Below, in pieces: positions 45,409-55,600 of a stretch of DNA of 64,000 bases (its first letter is position 1; the number at the start of each line of letters is the position of its first letter). Below the pieces are notes generated by a model. The model was not told where the DNA came from, searched no databases, and was given only the letters and a program-made list of their open reading frames with translations. The position numbers were made by a program, and so were the translations under genes. The stretch is taken from the NCBI RefSeq assembly GCF_900105415.1, contig NZ_FNSM01000001.1, forward strand, positions 5,233,501 to 5,297,500, in the 5' to 3' direction. The DNA comes from Streptomyces sp. TLI_105 (GTDB lineage: Bacteria; Actinomycetota; Actinomycetes; Streptomycetales; Streptomycetaceae).

Positions 45409-46014
45409 ATGAGCAAGCTCCGTACCGCACTCGCCGCCACCGCCGCCACCGCCCTGGGCCTCGCGGCCCTCGCCACCGCCCCGGCGCAGGCCGCCGCCCA
45501 GCCCGCCTTCCTCGCCGCCTCCCAGATGCCGCCGTCGTCGACGCCGTGGACCGCCACCCAGGTCTTCACCGGCGTCCCGGAGAACGGCGGCGTCCTCTGC
45601 GCCCCGTACAAGATCCCGGCACAGAACACCCGCTACCGCGAGTTCACCACCGAGCTCGACACCAACGGCGTCCAGATCACCACCGTCGCCCGCACCGAGG
45701 CCGACGCCGTGAAGCTGGTCGACACCCTCCGCAAGGCCCTCGCCGGCTGCGGCCCCCTGCTGGAGCGACAGAACCCGGGCCTGCACGCCGTCAGCGCCTA
45801 CCACGGCAAGCTCGCCGTCGAGGAGGGCGCCTGGGTCTACAGCCTGGACACCGCCGACCCGCAGATCGGCATCACCGACATCCACCTCTTCTCCGTCGGC
45901 CGCGACGGCCGCACCGTCACCCTCGTCCGCTGGGGTCAGATGGGCGACTTCGAGGACGCCCCGCTGACCGCCTTCCGCACGACGACGAAGACGGCGGTGA
46001 ACAAGCTCTGGTGA
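45409..46014 (+). CDS. Secreted protein, possibly PknH-like sensor fold
   Basis: A 201-residue exported protein with a clear signal peptide (MSKLRTALAATAATALGLAA, cleavage near AQA-AAQP). The mature part has two Cys (VLCAPYK and LAGCGPLL) suited to a disulphide. The pattern with REFTTELDTNG and DTLRKALAGC resembles the extracellular sensor domain of PknH-type kinases and lipoproteins, but this is only a visual impression. Function unknown. It is 17 bp from the end of the convergent PucR gene. Confidence 0.7.
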   Translation: MSKLRTALAATAATALGLAALATAPAQAAAQPAFLAASQMPPSSTPWTATQVFTGVPENGGVLCAPYKIPAQNTRYREFTTELDTNGVQITTVARTEADAVKLVDTLRKALAGCGPLLERQNPGLHAVSAYHGKLAVEEGAWVYSLDTADPQIGITDIHLFSVGRDGRTVTLVRWGQMGDFEDAPLTAFRTTTKTAVNKLW

Positions 46015-46030
46015 CGGGAGCCCGTCCGGG

Positions 46031-47551
46031 TCAGGGAACGCGGAGCGCGAACCACAGCTCCATCCGTACGTCCGGATCGTCCAGGTCCCGGTCGAGCAGT
46101 GCCGCGCAGCGGGCGATCCGCTGACGGACGGTGTTGCGGTGGATCTCCAGGGCCACCGCCGTCCGGTCCCAGCTGCCGTGGAGGGAGAGCCAGACCCGGA
46201 GCGTCTCGGCGAGGGGTTCGGTGAGGGGCGCGAGGAGCGCGCGGGCGTACGCGGCGGCCTCGTCGCGGTCCACCAGCGCGGCGAAGCCGTGGGCGCGGTG
46301 CCGGACGAGCGCCGCCCTGGAGGCCTCCGCCCTGCGCAGCGCCCGCGCCGCCTGCGCGTCCCCGGCCGCGAGCTCCGGGGCCGCCACGGGGGCGCTCGCC
46401 CCGAGCGTCCAGCCCTGCTGCGCGGTGACGGCGGTGGAGGAGGGGAGGAGGAGCCGTACGGTTCCGGGGCGCGCGTGGCCGGGAGCGCCCGGCCCCGAGC
46501 CCGTGCCGCCCTCTGTGCCCGCTCCCGCCCCCGCGCCTGTGCCCGTGCCCGCGTCCACCAGCGGCGTCCCCAGCGCCGCCGCCAGGCTCGCCGCCGCGAA
46601 CGGCGTGCCGTCGCCGCCCCGCGCGTGGACCACCGTCCAGGGGTCCGGCCCCAGGCTGCCCGCGACCTCCGCCGGGGCCGCGCCGAGCAGCAGCCGCACC
46701 AGGGCCCCGTCCCGCACGGTCACGTCCGCGCCCCGGTGCGGGGCCGTGAGCAGGGAGAGCAGAACCACCGCCACGCCCGCGATCGTGTGGTCGCCCGGAC
46801 CGCGCCGCTCCGTCGCCACCCCCAGGGTCAGGCCGTCCCCGCCGCCCAGGGCGTACGCGGCGAGCCGCAGCCCGCCGCCGTCCCCGCTCGCCGAGGCCGG
46901 CCCGCCCGGGCGCGGCCCGAGCACCCCCGCGAGCTCCCGCAGCGCCCGCGCCGCCTCCTCCGGGACCTCCCGGCCGGCCGCCGCCGACTCCGTGCCGTCC
47001 GCGCCGAACAGCACGGCCCGGCCGCCGAGGCGCGAGGCGAGCGCGCCCAGCACCGCGGGGACCGGGGCCGGTCGCGCGGCCGCCGCCGCCAGGGACTGCT
47101 GGGCCTCGGTCACCCGGCGCAGCTCGTGCAGCCGGGCCTCCGCCATCAGTCGCCACAGCGCCCGCGCCACCGCCGTGAACGGGGTCCGGGGCGGGACCTC
47201 CACGAGCGGCAGGCCGTGCCGGTCGCACGCCGCGACGAGTTCCGGCGGCACCGTGTCCCACACCGGCGTCACCCCGAAGGCGAGCGCCGCCGCCCCCGCC
47301 TCCACGACCCGGGCGACGTAGTGCGCCGGGTCGGTGAGCTGCACGCCCGCCGTCATGAGCAGCTCGCCGCCGAGCAGGTACGGATAGGGGTCGGCCATCT
47401 CCGAGGTGTGCACCCAGTGCAGCGGAACGTCCTCGGGCCCGGCGAGCAGCCGCAGGCCCAGGTCGGGGCGGGCGAGCAGCGCGGCGAGCGGCACCGGTGG
47501 CGCCGGGGGAGTGGAGCCGGTCTCGGAGGGGGGCGACGGGGTCATCGACAT
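46031..47551 (-). CDS. PucR-family transcriptional regulator
   Basis: A 506-residue activator-type regulator. The N-terminal PucR domain (about 15-140: LAALLARPDLGLRLLAG, WVHTSEMADPYPYLLGGELLMT) and the C-terminal PucR-type HTH (LRVWLSLHGSWDRTAVALEIHRNTVRQRIARCAALLDRD) are clear. The middle holds a GGDEF-like regulatory region and an odd Gly/Ala/Thr low-complexity run (coded about 46490-46560). The ATG at 47551 follows GAAGGG. It is divergent from the symporter gene, so it most likely controls that operon. PucR proteins usually respond to nitrogen-rich substrates. Confidence 0.9.
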   Translation of the reverse strand: MSMTPSPPSETGSTPPAPPVPLAALLARPDLGLRLLAGPEDVPLHWVHTSEMADPYPYLLGGELLMTAGVQLTDPAHYVARVVEAGAAALAFGVTPVWDTVPPELVAACDRHGLPLVEVPPRTPFTAVARALWRLMAEARLHELRRVTEAQQSLAAAAARPAPVPAVLGALASRLGGRAVLFGADGTESAAAGREVPEEAARALRELAGVLGPRPGGPASASGDGGGLRLAAYALGGGDGLTLGVATERRGPGDHTIAGVAVVLLSLLTAPHRGADVTVRDGALVRLLLGAAPAEVAGSLGPDPWTVVHARGGDGTPFAAASLAAALGTPLVDAGTGTGAGAGAGTEGGTGSGPGAPGHARPGTVRLLLPSSTAVTAQQGWTLGASAPVAAPELAAGDAQAARALRRAEASRAALVRHRAHGFAALVDRDEAAAYARALLAPLTEPLAETLRVWLSLHGSWDRTAVALEIHRNTVRQRIARCAALLDRDLDDPDVRMELWFALRVP

Positions 47552-47724
47552 GGGCCCTTCGTACATCCCCCGCCCGGACAGTGGAGGAAACGTACACTTC
47601 AACGTCGCTTTCCGGCCACTTACTGTCGTCTCATCCCAGGGCCGCGGGTACGGGCGGATGTCCCCGCGATCAGCACCTGGGCACTCCCCCGCACGACACG
47701 CCACCGAGGTGAGAAGGAGGGCCC

Positions 47725-49203
47725 ATGGCCGTCGACTACACAGTGATCGTCCTGTACTTGGCCGGCATGCTCGCGATGGGCTGGTGGGGCATGCGCCGCG
47801 CCAAGTCCAAGAGCGAGTTCCTGGTGGCCGGCCGCCGCCTCGGGCCCTGGATGTACTCCGGGACGATGGCCGCCATCGTCCTCGGCGGCGCCTCCACCAT
47901 CGGCGGCGTCGGCCTCGGCTACAAGTACGGCCTCTCCGGCGCCTGGATGGTCTTCGCCATCGGCCTCGGCCTGCTGGCCCTCTCCGTCTTCTTCTCCGCG
48001 CGCATCGCGCGCCTGAAGGTCTACACCGTCTCCGAGATGCTCGACCTGCGCTACGGCGGCAGGGCCGGCGTCATCTCGGGCGTCGTGATGTGGGCGTACA
48101 CGCTGATGCTCGCCGTCACCTCGACCATCGCGTACGCCACGATCTTCGACGTCCTCTTCGACCTGCCCCGGACCCTCGCGATCGTCCTCGGCGGCACCAT
48201 CGTCGTCGCCTACTCGACCCTCGGCGGCATGTGGTCCATCACCATCACCGACATGGTGCAGTTCGTGGTGAAGACCATCGGCGTGCTGCTCCTGCTGCTG
48301 CCGATCGCCGTCGTCAAGGCCGGCGGCTTCGAGGGGATGCGGGAGGCGCTGCCCACCTCGTACTTCGAGCCGCTCGGCATCGGCGGCGAGACGATCTTCA
48401 CCTACGTGCTGATCTACACCTTCGGCATGCTGATCGGCCAGGACATCTGGCAGCGGGTCTTCACCGCCCGCACCGACAAGGTCGCCAAGTGGGGCGGCAC
48501 CGTCGCCGGCACCTACTGTCTCGCGTACGCCCTCGCCGGTGCCGTCATCGGCACGGCGGCCAAGGTGCTCTACCCGAAGCTGCCCAGCGCCGACGACGCC
48601 TTCGCCACCATCGTCAAGGACGAGCTGCCGATGGGCGTCCGGGGCCTCGTCCTCGCCGCCGCCCTCGCCGCCGTGATGTCGACCTCATCCGGCGCCCTCA
48701 TCGCCTGCGCCACCGTCGCCAACAACGACATCTGGTCGCGCCTGCGCGGCGCCGTCGCGAAGAAGGACGAGAACGACCACGACGAGGTGAAGGGCAACCG
48801 CCTCTTCATCCTGATCATGGGCATCGTCGTCATCCTCGTCGCCATCGCCCTCAACGACGTCGTCCAGGCCCTCACCGTCGCCTACAACCTGCTGGTCGGC
48901 GGGCTCCTCGTGCCGATCCTCGGCGGCCTGCTGTGGCGCCGCGGCACCGTCCAGGGCGCGCTCGCCGCGGTCACCGTCGGCGGCCTGGCCGTCATTGGCC
49001 TGATGTGGACTTACGGAATCTTGGCAAATGAGCCTGTTTACTATGGTTTGTTGGCCTCGCTCGCCACTTATGTGATCGTTTCCCTCGCGACCCGCCCGAC
49101 GGACGCCACCGTGCTCGCGAACTGGCGCGCGCGCCTCGCGGGCCAGGACACCACGACCGAGCCCGGAACCGAATCACCGGAACCGGCACCCGCGACCGCC
49201 TGA
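47725..49203 (+). CDS. Sodium:solute symporter (SSS family)
   Basis: A 492-residue membrane transporter with about 13 hydrophobic helices. Family features: [13 protein letters not shown] near the start, [19 protein letters not shown] (sodium/substrate site region) and [22 protein letters not shown]. It heads a plus-strand operon with a ureohydrolase and a ThDP enzyme, so the substrate is probably a guanidino compound or related amine (inference). A stretch at about 49003-49085 uses codons rich in A/T (TTG, AAT, GTT, TAT), unlike the rest. A ribosome binding site (GAGAAGGAGGG) is at 47710-47720. Confidence 0.93.
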   Translation: MAVDYTVIVLYLAGMLAMGWWGMRRAKSKSEFLVAGRRLGPWMYSGTMAAIVLGGASTIGGVGLGYKYGLSGAWMVFAIGLGLLALSVFFSARIARLKVYTVSEMLDLRYGGRAGVISGVVMWAYTLMLAVTSTIAYATIFDVLFDLPRTLAIVLGGTIVVAYSTLGGMWSITITDMVQFVVKTIGVLLLLLPIAVVKAGGFEGMREALPTSYFEPLGIGGETIFTYVLIYTFGMLIGQDIWQRVFTARTDKVAKWGGTVAGTYCLAYALAGAVIGTAAKVLYPKLPSADDAFATIVKDELPMGVRGLVLAAALAAVMSTSSGALIACATVANNDIWSRLRGAVAKKDENDHDEVKGNRLFILIMGIVVILVAIALNDVVQALTVAYNLLVGGLLVPILGGLLWRRGTVQGALAAVTVGGLAVIGLMWTYGILANEPVYYGLLASLATYVIVSLATRPTDATVLANWRARLAGQDTTTEPGTESPEPAPATA

Positions 49204-49216
49204 CGGCGGCCGCACC

Positions 49217-49241
49217 CCGGGCGTCGAGACCCGACGCCCGG
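49217..49241. terminator. Hairpin between symporter and ureohydrolase genes
   Basis: A 10-bp stem (49217-49226 with 49232-49241) and a 5-nt loop in the 73-bp gap. It could attenuate or process the operon transcript rather than end it. Confidence 0.55.
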
Positions 49242-49276
49242 ACCCGCTTGAGACACACCCCAGGAGGACCCCGACC

Positions 49277-50254
49277 ATGAGCAGCAGCGACCAGAACGCC
49301 TTCCGCGGCCCGATCGACTCGTCCCGCGTCCCGCGGTACGCCGGTCCCGCGACGTTCGCCCGTCTGCCGCGCCTCGACGAGGTCGGCACCGCCGACGTCG
49401 CCGTGGTCGGCGTCCCCTTCGACACCGGCGTCTCCTACCGCCCCGGCGCCCGCTTCGGCGGCAACGCCATCCGCGAGGCCTCCCGCCTGCTCCGCCCCTA
49501 CAACCCCGCGCAGGACGCCTCCCCCTTCGCCCTCGCCCAGGTCGCGGACGCCGGCGACATCGCCGCCAACCCGTTCAACATCCACGAGGCCGTCGAGACC
49601 ATCGAGGCCGCCGCCGACGACCTCCTCGGCACCGGCGCCCGCATGATGACCCTCGGCGGCGACCACACCATCGCCCTGCCGCTGCTCCGCTCCGTCGCCA
49701 AGAAGCACGGCCCCGTCGCCCTGCTCCACTTCGACGCGCACCTCGACACCTGGGACACCTACTTCGGGGCCGAGTACACCCACGGCACCCCGTTCCGCCG
49801 CGCCGTCGAGGAGGGCATCCTCGACACCTCCGCCCTCTCCCACGTCGGCACCCGCGGCCCGCTCTACGGCAAGCAGGACCTCACCGACGACGAGAAGCTC
49901 GGCTTCGGCATCGTCACCTCCTCCGACGTCTACCGCCGCGGCGCCGACGAGGTCGCCGACCAGCTGCGCCAGCGCATCGGCGACCGCCCGCTGTACATCT
50001 CCATCGACATCGACTGCCTCGACCCGGCCCACGCCCCCGGCACCGGCACCCCCGAGGCCGGCGGCATGACCTCCCGCGAGCTCCTGGAGATCCTCCGCGG
50101 CCTCTCCTCCTGCAACCTGGTCTCCGCCGACGTCGTCGAGGTCGCCCCGGCCTACGACCACGCCGAGATCACCGCGGTCGCCGCCTCCCACACGGCGTAC
50201 GAACTGACGACGATCATGAGCCGCCAGATCGCCGCCGCGCGGGACGCGAAGTAA
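49277..50254 (+). CDS. Agmatinase-family ureohydrolase (agmatinase or guanidinobutyrase)
   Basis: A 325-residue binuclear manganese enzyme that hydrolyses a guanidino group to urea. All metal-binding motifs are present: [19 protein letters not shown] and [22 protein letters not shown]. The C-terminal [21 protein letters not shown] is typical of the agmatinase/guanidinobutyrase branch rather than arginase. The usual annotation is SpeB, but the neighbouring symporter and ThDP decarboxylase-like enzyme fit 4-guanidinobutyrate (GbuA role) equally well. It has a good ribosome binding site (AGGAGG) and a terminator follows. Confidence 0.92.
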   Translation: MSSSDQNAFRGPIDSSRVPRYAGPATFARLPRLDEVGTADVAVVGVPFDTGVSYRPGARFGGNAIREASRLLRPYNPAQDASPFALAQVADAGDIAANPFNIHEAVETIEAAADDLLGTGARMMTLGGDHTIALPLLRSVAKKHGPVALLHFDAHLDTWDTYFGAEYTHGTPFRRAVEEGILDTSALSHVGTRGPLYGKQDLTDDEKLGFGIVTSSDVYRRGADEVADQLRQRIGDRPLYISIDIDCLDPAHAPGTGTPEAGGMTSRELLEILRGLSSCNLVSADVVEVAPAYDHAEITAVAASHTAYELTTIMSRQIAAARDAK

Positions 50255-50260
50255 CCTCCG

Positions 50261-50293
50261 CGGCGCGGGTCGGGCGGTGCCCGACCCGCGCCG
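50261..50293. terminator. Strong hairpin after ureohydrolase gene
   Basis: Perfect 15-bp stem (50261-50275 with 50279-50293) and a 3-nt loop, 7 bp after the stop codon. Confidence 0.85.
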
Positions 50294-50301
50294 CCGTCGG
50301 G

Positions 50302-50342
50302 CTGTGGGCACGCGTTCCGCGGGGCGGAACGGGTGGGCACGG
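50302..50342. repeat. Single copy of the GTGGGCA interspersed palindromic repeat
   Basis: CTGTGGGCA, an inner inverted repeat (GTTCCGC with GCGGAAC) and GGGTGGGCAC closely match the unit at 59041-59082, 8.7 kb away. It lies between the ureohydrolase terminator and the ThDP enzyme gene. Confidence 0.75.
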
Positions 50343-50391
50343 CCCACCCACCGGCCCGCACCCGACCACCGAGCCACGCCAAGGGACGACC

Positions 50392-52074
50392 ATGACCCAC
50401 GACCACGACCTCGTGCTGCGGCCCACGGTCGCCCAGACCGAGGCCGCCCTCAACCCGCCCGCAGGGCGGAACGGCGGCGACCTCGTCGTCGAGACCCTCA
50501 CCGGCCTCGGCGCCACCACCGTCTTCGGCCTCCCCGGCCAGCACGCCCTCGGCATGTTCGACGCCCTCCGCCGCTCGACGCTGAAGTACGTCGGCCTCCG
50601 CGTCGAGAACAACGCCGGCTTCGCCGCCGACGCGTACGGCCGGATCACCGGCGAGGCCGCCCCGCTGCTGCTCTCCACCGGACCCGGCGCGCTCATGTCG
50701 CTCGCCGCGCTCCAGGAGGCGGCGGCCGCCTCCGCCCCCGTCCTCGCCATCGGCAGCCAGGTCCCGGTGGCCGGTCTCGGCGGCGGCCGGCACGGCTACC
50801 TCCACGAGCTCCGCGACCAGCAGGCCTCCTTCCGGGACGTCGTGAAGTCCGTCCACACGGTCCGTACGCAGTCCCAGATCCCCTCCGCGATCGCGGCGGC
50901 CTGGGAGTCGGCGCTCACCGCCCCGCACGGGCCGGTCTGGGTGGAGATCCCGCAGGACGTGCTCCTCGCCGAGACGAGCCTGCCGGTGGTCACCGCCATG
51001 GACGCGACGCCCGAGGAGGTCGTCCCGCGCCCCGAGCTGACGGCGGTCGCCGCGCACCTCCTGGCGAACGCCGAGCGGCCCGCGATCATCGCGGGCGGCG
51101 GGGTCGTCCGCTCCGACGCCTCCGGCAAGCTCCTCGCGCTCGCGGAGCGGCTCGACGTCCCCGTCGTCACCACCTTCGGCGGCAAGGGCGCCTTCCCCTG
51201 GGAGCACCCGCTGTCGCTCCAGTCCTGGCTGGAGGACCGGCACACCACGGACTTCCTGGAGGACGCCGACGTCCTCCTCGTCGTCGGCTCGGGCCTCGGC
51301 GAGCTGTCCTCGAACTACCACACGTTCGCCCCGCGCGGCCGGGTGATCCAGATCGAGGCCGACGCGGGCAAGCTGGAGTCCAACCACCCGGCGCTCGGCA
51401 TCCACGCGGACGCCCGCCTCGCGCTCCAGGCGCTCCTGGAGACGGTCGGGGAGCGCACGGACCCGGCCGCCGCCGAGCGGGTCGCCGCCGTCCTGGGCAA
51501 GGTCCGGGACCGGATCGCGGCCCAGGACCTCGGCCCGGAGCAGCGGATCGTCGCGGCGGTCCGGGAGGCGCTCCCGGACCGGGCCCCGAGCTTCTGGGAC
51601 ATGACGATCCTGGCGTACTGGGCGTGGTCGGCCTTCGACGCGCGGCACCCGAACACGATGCACTCCGCCCAGGGCGCGGGCGGCCTCGGCTACGGCTTCC
51701 CCGCCGCCCTCGGCGCGGCCGCCGCCGACCCCTCCCAGCCGGTCCTGGCGGTCTCCGGCGACGGCGGCGCGATGTACTCGATCGCGGAGCTGGCGACGGC
51801 GAAGCAGTACGGCCTCGACGTGACCTGGCTGATCGTCGACGACGGCGGCTACGGGATCCTGCGGGAGTACATGACGGGCGCGTTCGGCGAGGCCACGGCC
51901 ACCGAGCTCACCCGCCCGGACTTCGTCGCCCTGTCCGAGTCCTTCGGCGTCCCCGCCGCCCTGACGACCCCGGAGACCCTGGCGACGGACCTCGCGAAGG
52001 CGCTCGCCACCCCGGGCCCGTCGGTGGTGGTCCTCCCGGCCCTCCTGAGGATGTTCGAGCCGACGCACCTGTGA
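50392..52074 (+). CDS. ThDP-dependent enzyme, acetolactate-synthase/2-ketoarginine-decarboxylase-like
   Basis: A 560-residue thiamine-diphosphate enzyme with the three-domain POX/AHAS layout. The Pyr domain has GLPGQHALGMFD and the activating Glu in RVENNAGFAADAYGRITG. A central Rossmann domain follows (about 195-330). The PP domain has the ThDP motif GDGGAMYSIAELATA ending VDDGGYG, with Asp where Asn is usual. Such proteins are often labelled acetolactate synthase, but a biosynthetic ilvB-type is unlikely next to a ureohydrolase and symporter. AruI of the arginine transaminase pathway (about 560 residues) is an alternative that fits the neighbours. The reaction is not proven. Confidence 0.85.
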   Translation: MTHDHDLVLRPTVAQTEAALNPPAGRNGGDLVVETLTGLGATTVFGLPGQHALGMFDALRRSTLKYVGLRVENNAGFAADAYGRITGEAAPLLLSTGPGALMSLAALQEAAAASAPVLAIGSQVPVAGLGGGRHGYLHELRDQQASFRDVVKSVHTVRTQSQIPSAIAAAWESALTAPHGPVWVEIPQDVLLAETSLPVVTAMDATPEEVVPRPELTAVAAHLLANAERPAIIAGGGVVRSDASGKLLALAERLDVPVVTTFGGKGAFPWEHPLSLQSWLEDRHTTDFLEDADVLLVVGSGLGELSSNYHTFAPRGRVIQIEADAGKLESNHPALGIHADARLALQALLETVGERTDPAAAERVAAVLGKVRDRIAAQDLGPEQRIVAAVREALPDRAPSFWDMTILAYWAWSAFDARHPNTMHSAQGAGGLGYGFPAALGAAAADPSQPVLAVSGDGGAMYSIAELATAKQYGLDVTWLIVDDGGYGILREYMTGAFGEATATELTRPDFVALSESFGVPAALTTPETLATDLAKALATPGPSVVVLPALLRMFEPTHL

Positions 52075-52091
52075 CGGGTGCGAGCGACCCG

Positions 52092-52164
52092 CCCGGTCCG
52101 TGGGGGGCCGGGCGGGGTCGCCCGCTCACCCGGCCGTGGGGGGCCGGGCGGGGCCGCCCGCTCA
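52092..52164. repeat. Two tandem 36-37-bp repeats
   Basis: Units at 52092-52128 and 52129-52164 are nearly identical. The second ends exactly with the stop codon (52162-52164) of the minus-strand gene. Both are very GC-rich and contain a possible hairpin (GCCGGGCGGGG / CGCCCG). Confidence 0.8.
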
Positions 52165-52533
52165 GTCGACGAGCCCCTCCCAGGCCTTCCGGTACGCGGC
52201 GAGCTGCGCCTCGTACCCCTGGCGGAAGTGCTCCGTCTGCGGGGTGAGGTTCTCGCGGCTCATGGCCTCCGGGGGTATCAGCAGCGCCACGTCGGCGAAG
52301 GCCACCGCCGCCGCCTCGGCGACGGCCCCGCCCCGGCCGCGGGCGGCCAGCACGTCCAGGCCCGCGGTCCGCAGGAAGCCCTCGAAGACCGTCCGCGGCC
52401 TGCTGGTCGTGTCCTTCAGCTCCCGGTCCGTCGCCGGGGTCACCCGGCCGGCCGACGCGAACCCCCGCACCGCCCGCAGCGCCGCGTACAGCCGTCCCCA
52501 CTGGTACGGCCTGCCGTCCTCGACCTTCCCCAC
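52162..52533 (-). CDS. Conserved hypothetical protein, 123 aa
   Basis: The GTG at 52531-52533 follows a strong ribosome binding site (AAGGGGAGG). It is a soluble, helical protein: YQWGRLYAALRAVRG, TVFEGFLRTAGLDVLAARG, AVAFADVALLIPPEAM, FRQGYEAQLAAYRKAWEGL. The opening resembles streptomycete proteins annotated as replication- or phage-associated small proteins, but no domain is recognised. It is hidden within a much longer antisense frame of the ABC transporter region. The stop lies in a tandem repeat. Confidence 0.65.
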   Translation of the reverse strand: MGKVEDGRPYQWGRLYAALRAVRGFASAGRVTPATDRELKDTTSRPRTVFEGFLRTAGLDVLAARGRGGAVAEAAAVAFADVALLIPPEAMSRENLTPQTEHFRQGYEAQLAAYRKAWEGLVD

Positions 52534-52683
52534 GGACCTCCCCTTCCCCTCCGCCCACGGCACCGCCCGTCCGGCGGCCCGGGGACTTCCTACCCGCTCC
52601 GGCGGGAATTGTTGCGGCGGGATGAAATCGCACGTCGGCCGTGTTGGGCCTTCCGGTAGAGCAGGACGAACGGGAGGCCACTC

Positions 52684-55600
52684 GTGGCGGCGGTGGGGCA
52701 CAAAGAGCCGGATCGGAAACAGCAGGGCTGGGCGCGCAGGCTGGCCGGGTACGCGTGGCGGTACAAGGCGAACACGCTGCTCGCCCTGGGGTCCTCCCTC
52801 GCGGGCATGGCCGTGCTCGCCCTCGTGCCGCTCGTCACTAAGGTGATCATCGACGACGTCATCGGGGCGAAGACCCGGAGCCTCGGCGTCTGGACGGGGC
52901 TGCTCATCGGCGCCGCCGTCCTCGTCTACCTCCTCACCTACGTCCGCCGCTACTACGGCGGGCGCCTCGCCCTCGACGTTCAGCACGACCTGCGGACCGA
53001 CATGTACGGCACGGTCACCCGGCTCGACGGGCGCCGGCAGGACGAGCTGTCCACCGGGCAGGTCGTCGGACGGGCCACCAGCGACCTCCAGCTGATCCAG
53101 GGTCTTCTCTTCATGCTCCCGATGACCATCGGGAACATCCTGCTGTTCCTCATCTCGCTGGCCGTCATGGCCTGGCTGTCGATCCCGCTCACCCTCGTCG
53201 CGCTCGCCGTCGCCCCCGCCCTCTGGTGGATCGCCAAGCGCAGCCGCACCCGCCTCCACCCCGCCACCTGGCACGCGCAGCAGCAGGCCGCCGTCGTCGC
53301 CGGCGTCGTCGACGGGGCCGTGACCGGCGTCCGGGTCGTCAAGGGCTTCGGCCAGGAGGACCAGGAGACCGGCAAGATCCGCGAGGCCGGGCGGAAGCTC
53401 TTCGCCGGGCGCCTGCGGACGATCCGGCTGAACTCCAAGTACACCCCCGCCCTCCAGGCCGTGCCCGCCCTCGGCCAGGTCGCGGTCCTCGCGCTCGGCG
53501 GCTGGCTGGCCTACCGGCACCAGATCACCCTCGGCACCTTCGTCGCCTTCTCCTCCTACCTGGCCTCCCTCGTCGGCCCGGTCCGCATGCTCGCCATGGT
53601 CCTCACCGTCGGCCAGCAGGCCCGCGCCGGCGTCGAGCGGGTCTACGACCTCATCGACACCGAGCCGGTGATCAAGGACGGGACCAAGGAGCTTCCGGCG
53701 GACGCGCCCGCCACCGTCGAGTTCGACGACGTGTCCTTCGCCTATGAGGGCGCCTCCGGCAAGACCAAGCCCGTCCTCGACGGGTTCTCCCTGGAGATCC
53801 GGCCCGGCGAGACCGTCGCCGTCGTCGGCGCCTCCGGCTCCGGCAAGTCGACCGTCTCGCTCCTCCTGCCCCGCTTCTACGACGTCACCCACGGCGCCGT
53901 CCTCGTCGGCGGCCACGACGTCCGCGAGCTCACCCTCGACTCCCTGCGCGCCGCCGTCGGCCTGGTCCCCGAGGACTCCTTCCTCTTCTCCGACACGGTC
54001 GCCGCCAACATCGCGTACGGCGTCCCCGACGCCACCCGCGAGCAGATCGAGACCGCCGCCCGCGCCGCCCAGGCGGACCGTTTCATCGCCGAGCTGCCCG
54101 AGGGCTACGACACCAAGGTCGGCGAGCACGGCCTCACCCTCTCCGGCGGCCAGCGCCAGCGCGTCGCACTCGCCCGCGCGATCCTCACCGACCCCCGGCT
54201 CCTCCTCCTCGACGACGCCACCTCCGCCGTCGACGCCAAGGTCGAGCACGAGATCCACGAGGCCCTGAAGTCGGTGATGGCGGGCCGCACGACCCTGCTC
54301 ATCGCACACCGCCGCTCCACCCTCGGCCTCGCCGACCGCATCGCCGTCCTCGACGAGGGCCGCCTCGCCGACATCGGCACCCACGCCGAGCTGGAGGAGC
54401 GCTCCCCGCTCTTCCGCCGCCTCCTCACCGACCCCGAGGAGCTCGGCGCCGTCTCGCCCGGCCACGTCACGCCGCCGGAGCTCCCCGAGGACCGCACGCT
54501 GCGGGCCGAGCTGGACGCCGAGTTCGACGCCGAGCGGGGCATCACCCCCACCCTGTGGGTACGGGACGAGACCACCGGCCGCGAGAGCCCCGCACCCGGG
54601 GCGACCCCCGAGCTGCTCGCCGCCGTCGAGGCCCTGCCGCCTGCCACCGACACCCCCGGCATCGACGAGGCCCGGGCCGTGGCCCCCGAGGACGCGTACG
54701 GCCTGCGCCGGCTGCTGCGCGGCTTCGGCGTCCCGCTGCTCATCAGCCTCGGTCTGGTCGCCCTCGACGCGGGCGCCGGCCTGCTCCTTCCGGTCCTGAT
54801 CCGGCACGGCATCGACGAGGGCGTGAACCGGCTCGCGATCGGCGCCGTCTGGGCGGCCTCCGCGCTCGCCCTGGTCACCGTCCTCGTGCAGTGGGTCGCG
54901 CAGACCGCCGAGACCCGGATGACCGGCCGCACCGGCGAGCGGGTCCTCTACGCGCTGCGCCTGAAGATCTTCGCCCAGCTCCAGCGGCTCGGCCTCGACT
55001 ACTACGAGCGCGAGCTCACCGGCCGGATCATGACCCGGATGACCACGGACGTCGACGCCCTGTCGACGTTCCTGCAGACGGGTCTCGTCACCGCCTTCGT
55101 CTCGGTCGTCACCTTCTTCGGGATCATGGTCGCGCTGCTCGTGCTCGACCTCCAGCTCGCCCTGGTCGTCTTCGCGACCCTGCCGGTCCTCGCCGTCGGC
55201 ACGTACTACTTCCGCCGCTCCAGCGTGAAGGCGTACGAGCTGGCGCGCGAGCGGATCAGCGTCGTCAACGCCGACCTCCAGGAGTCGGTCTCCGGCCTGC
55301 GGATCGTGCAGGCCTTCCGCCGCGAGCAGTCGGGCGCGGCCCGGTTCGCGGAGCGCAGCGACTCGTACCGCGAGGCGCGCGTCCGGGGCCAGTGGCTGAT
55401 CTCGGTCTACTTCCCCTTCGTGACCCTGCTGTCCTCGGTCGCGGCCGCCTCCGTCATGATCGTCGGCGCGAACCGCATCGAGGCCGGCACCCTCACCACC
55501 GGCGCCCTCGTCGCCTACCTCCTCTACATCGACCTCTTCTTCGCCCCCGTGCAGCAGCTCTCGCAGGTCTTCGACGGCTACCAGCAGGCCGCCGTCTCGC

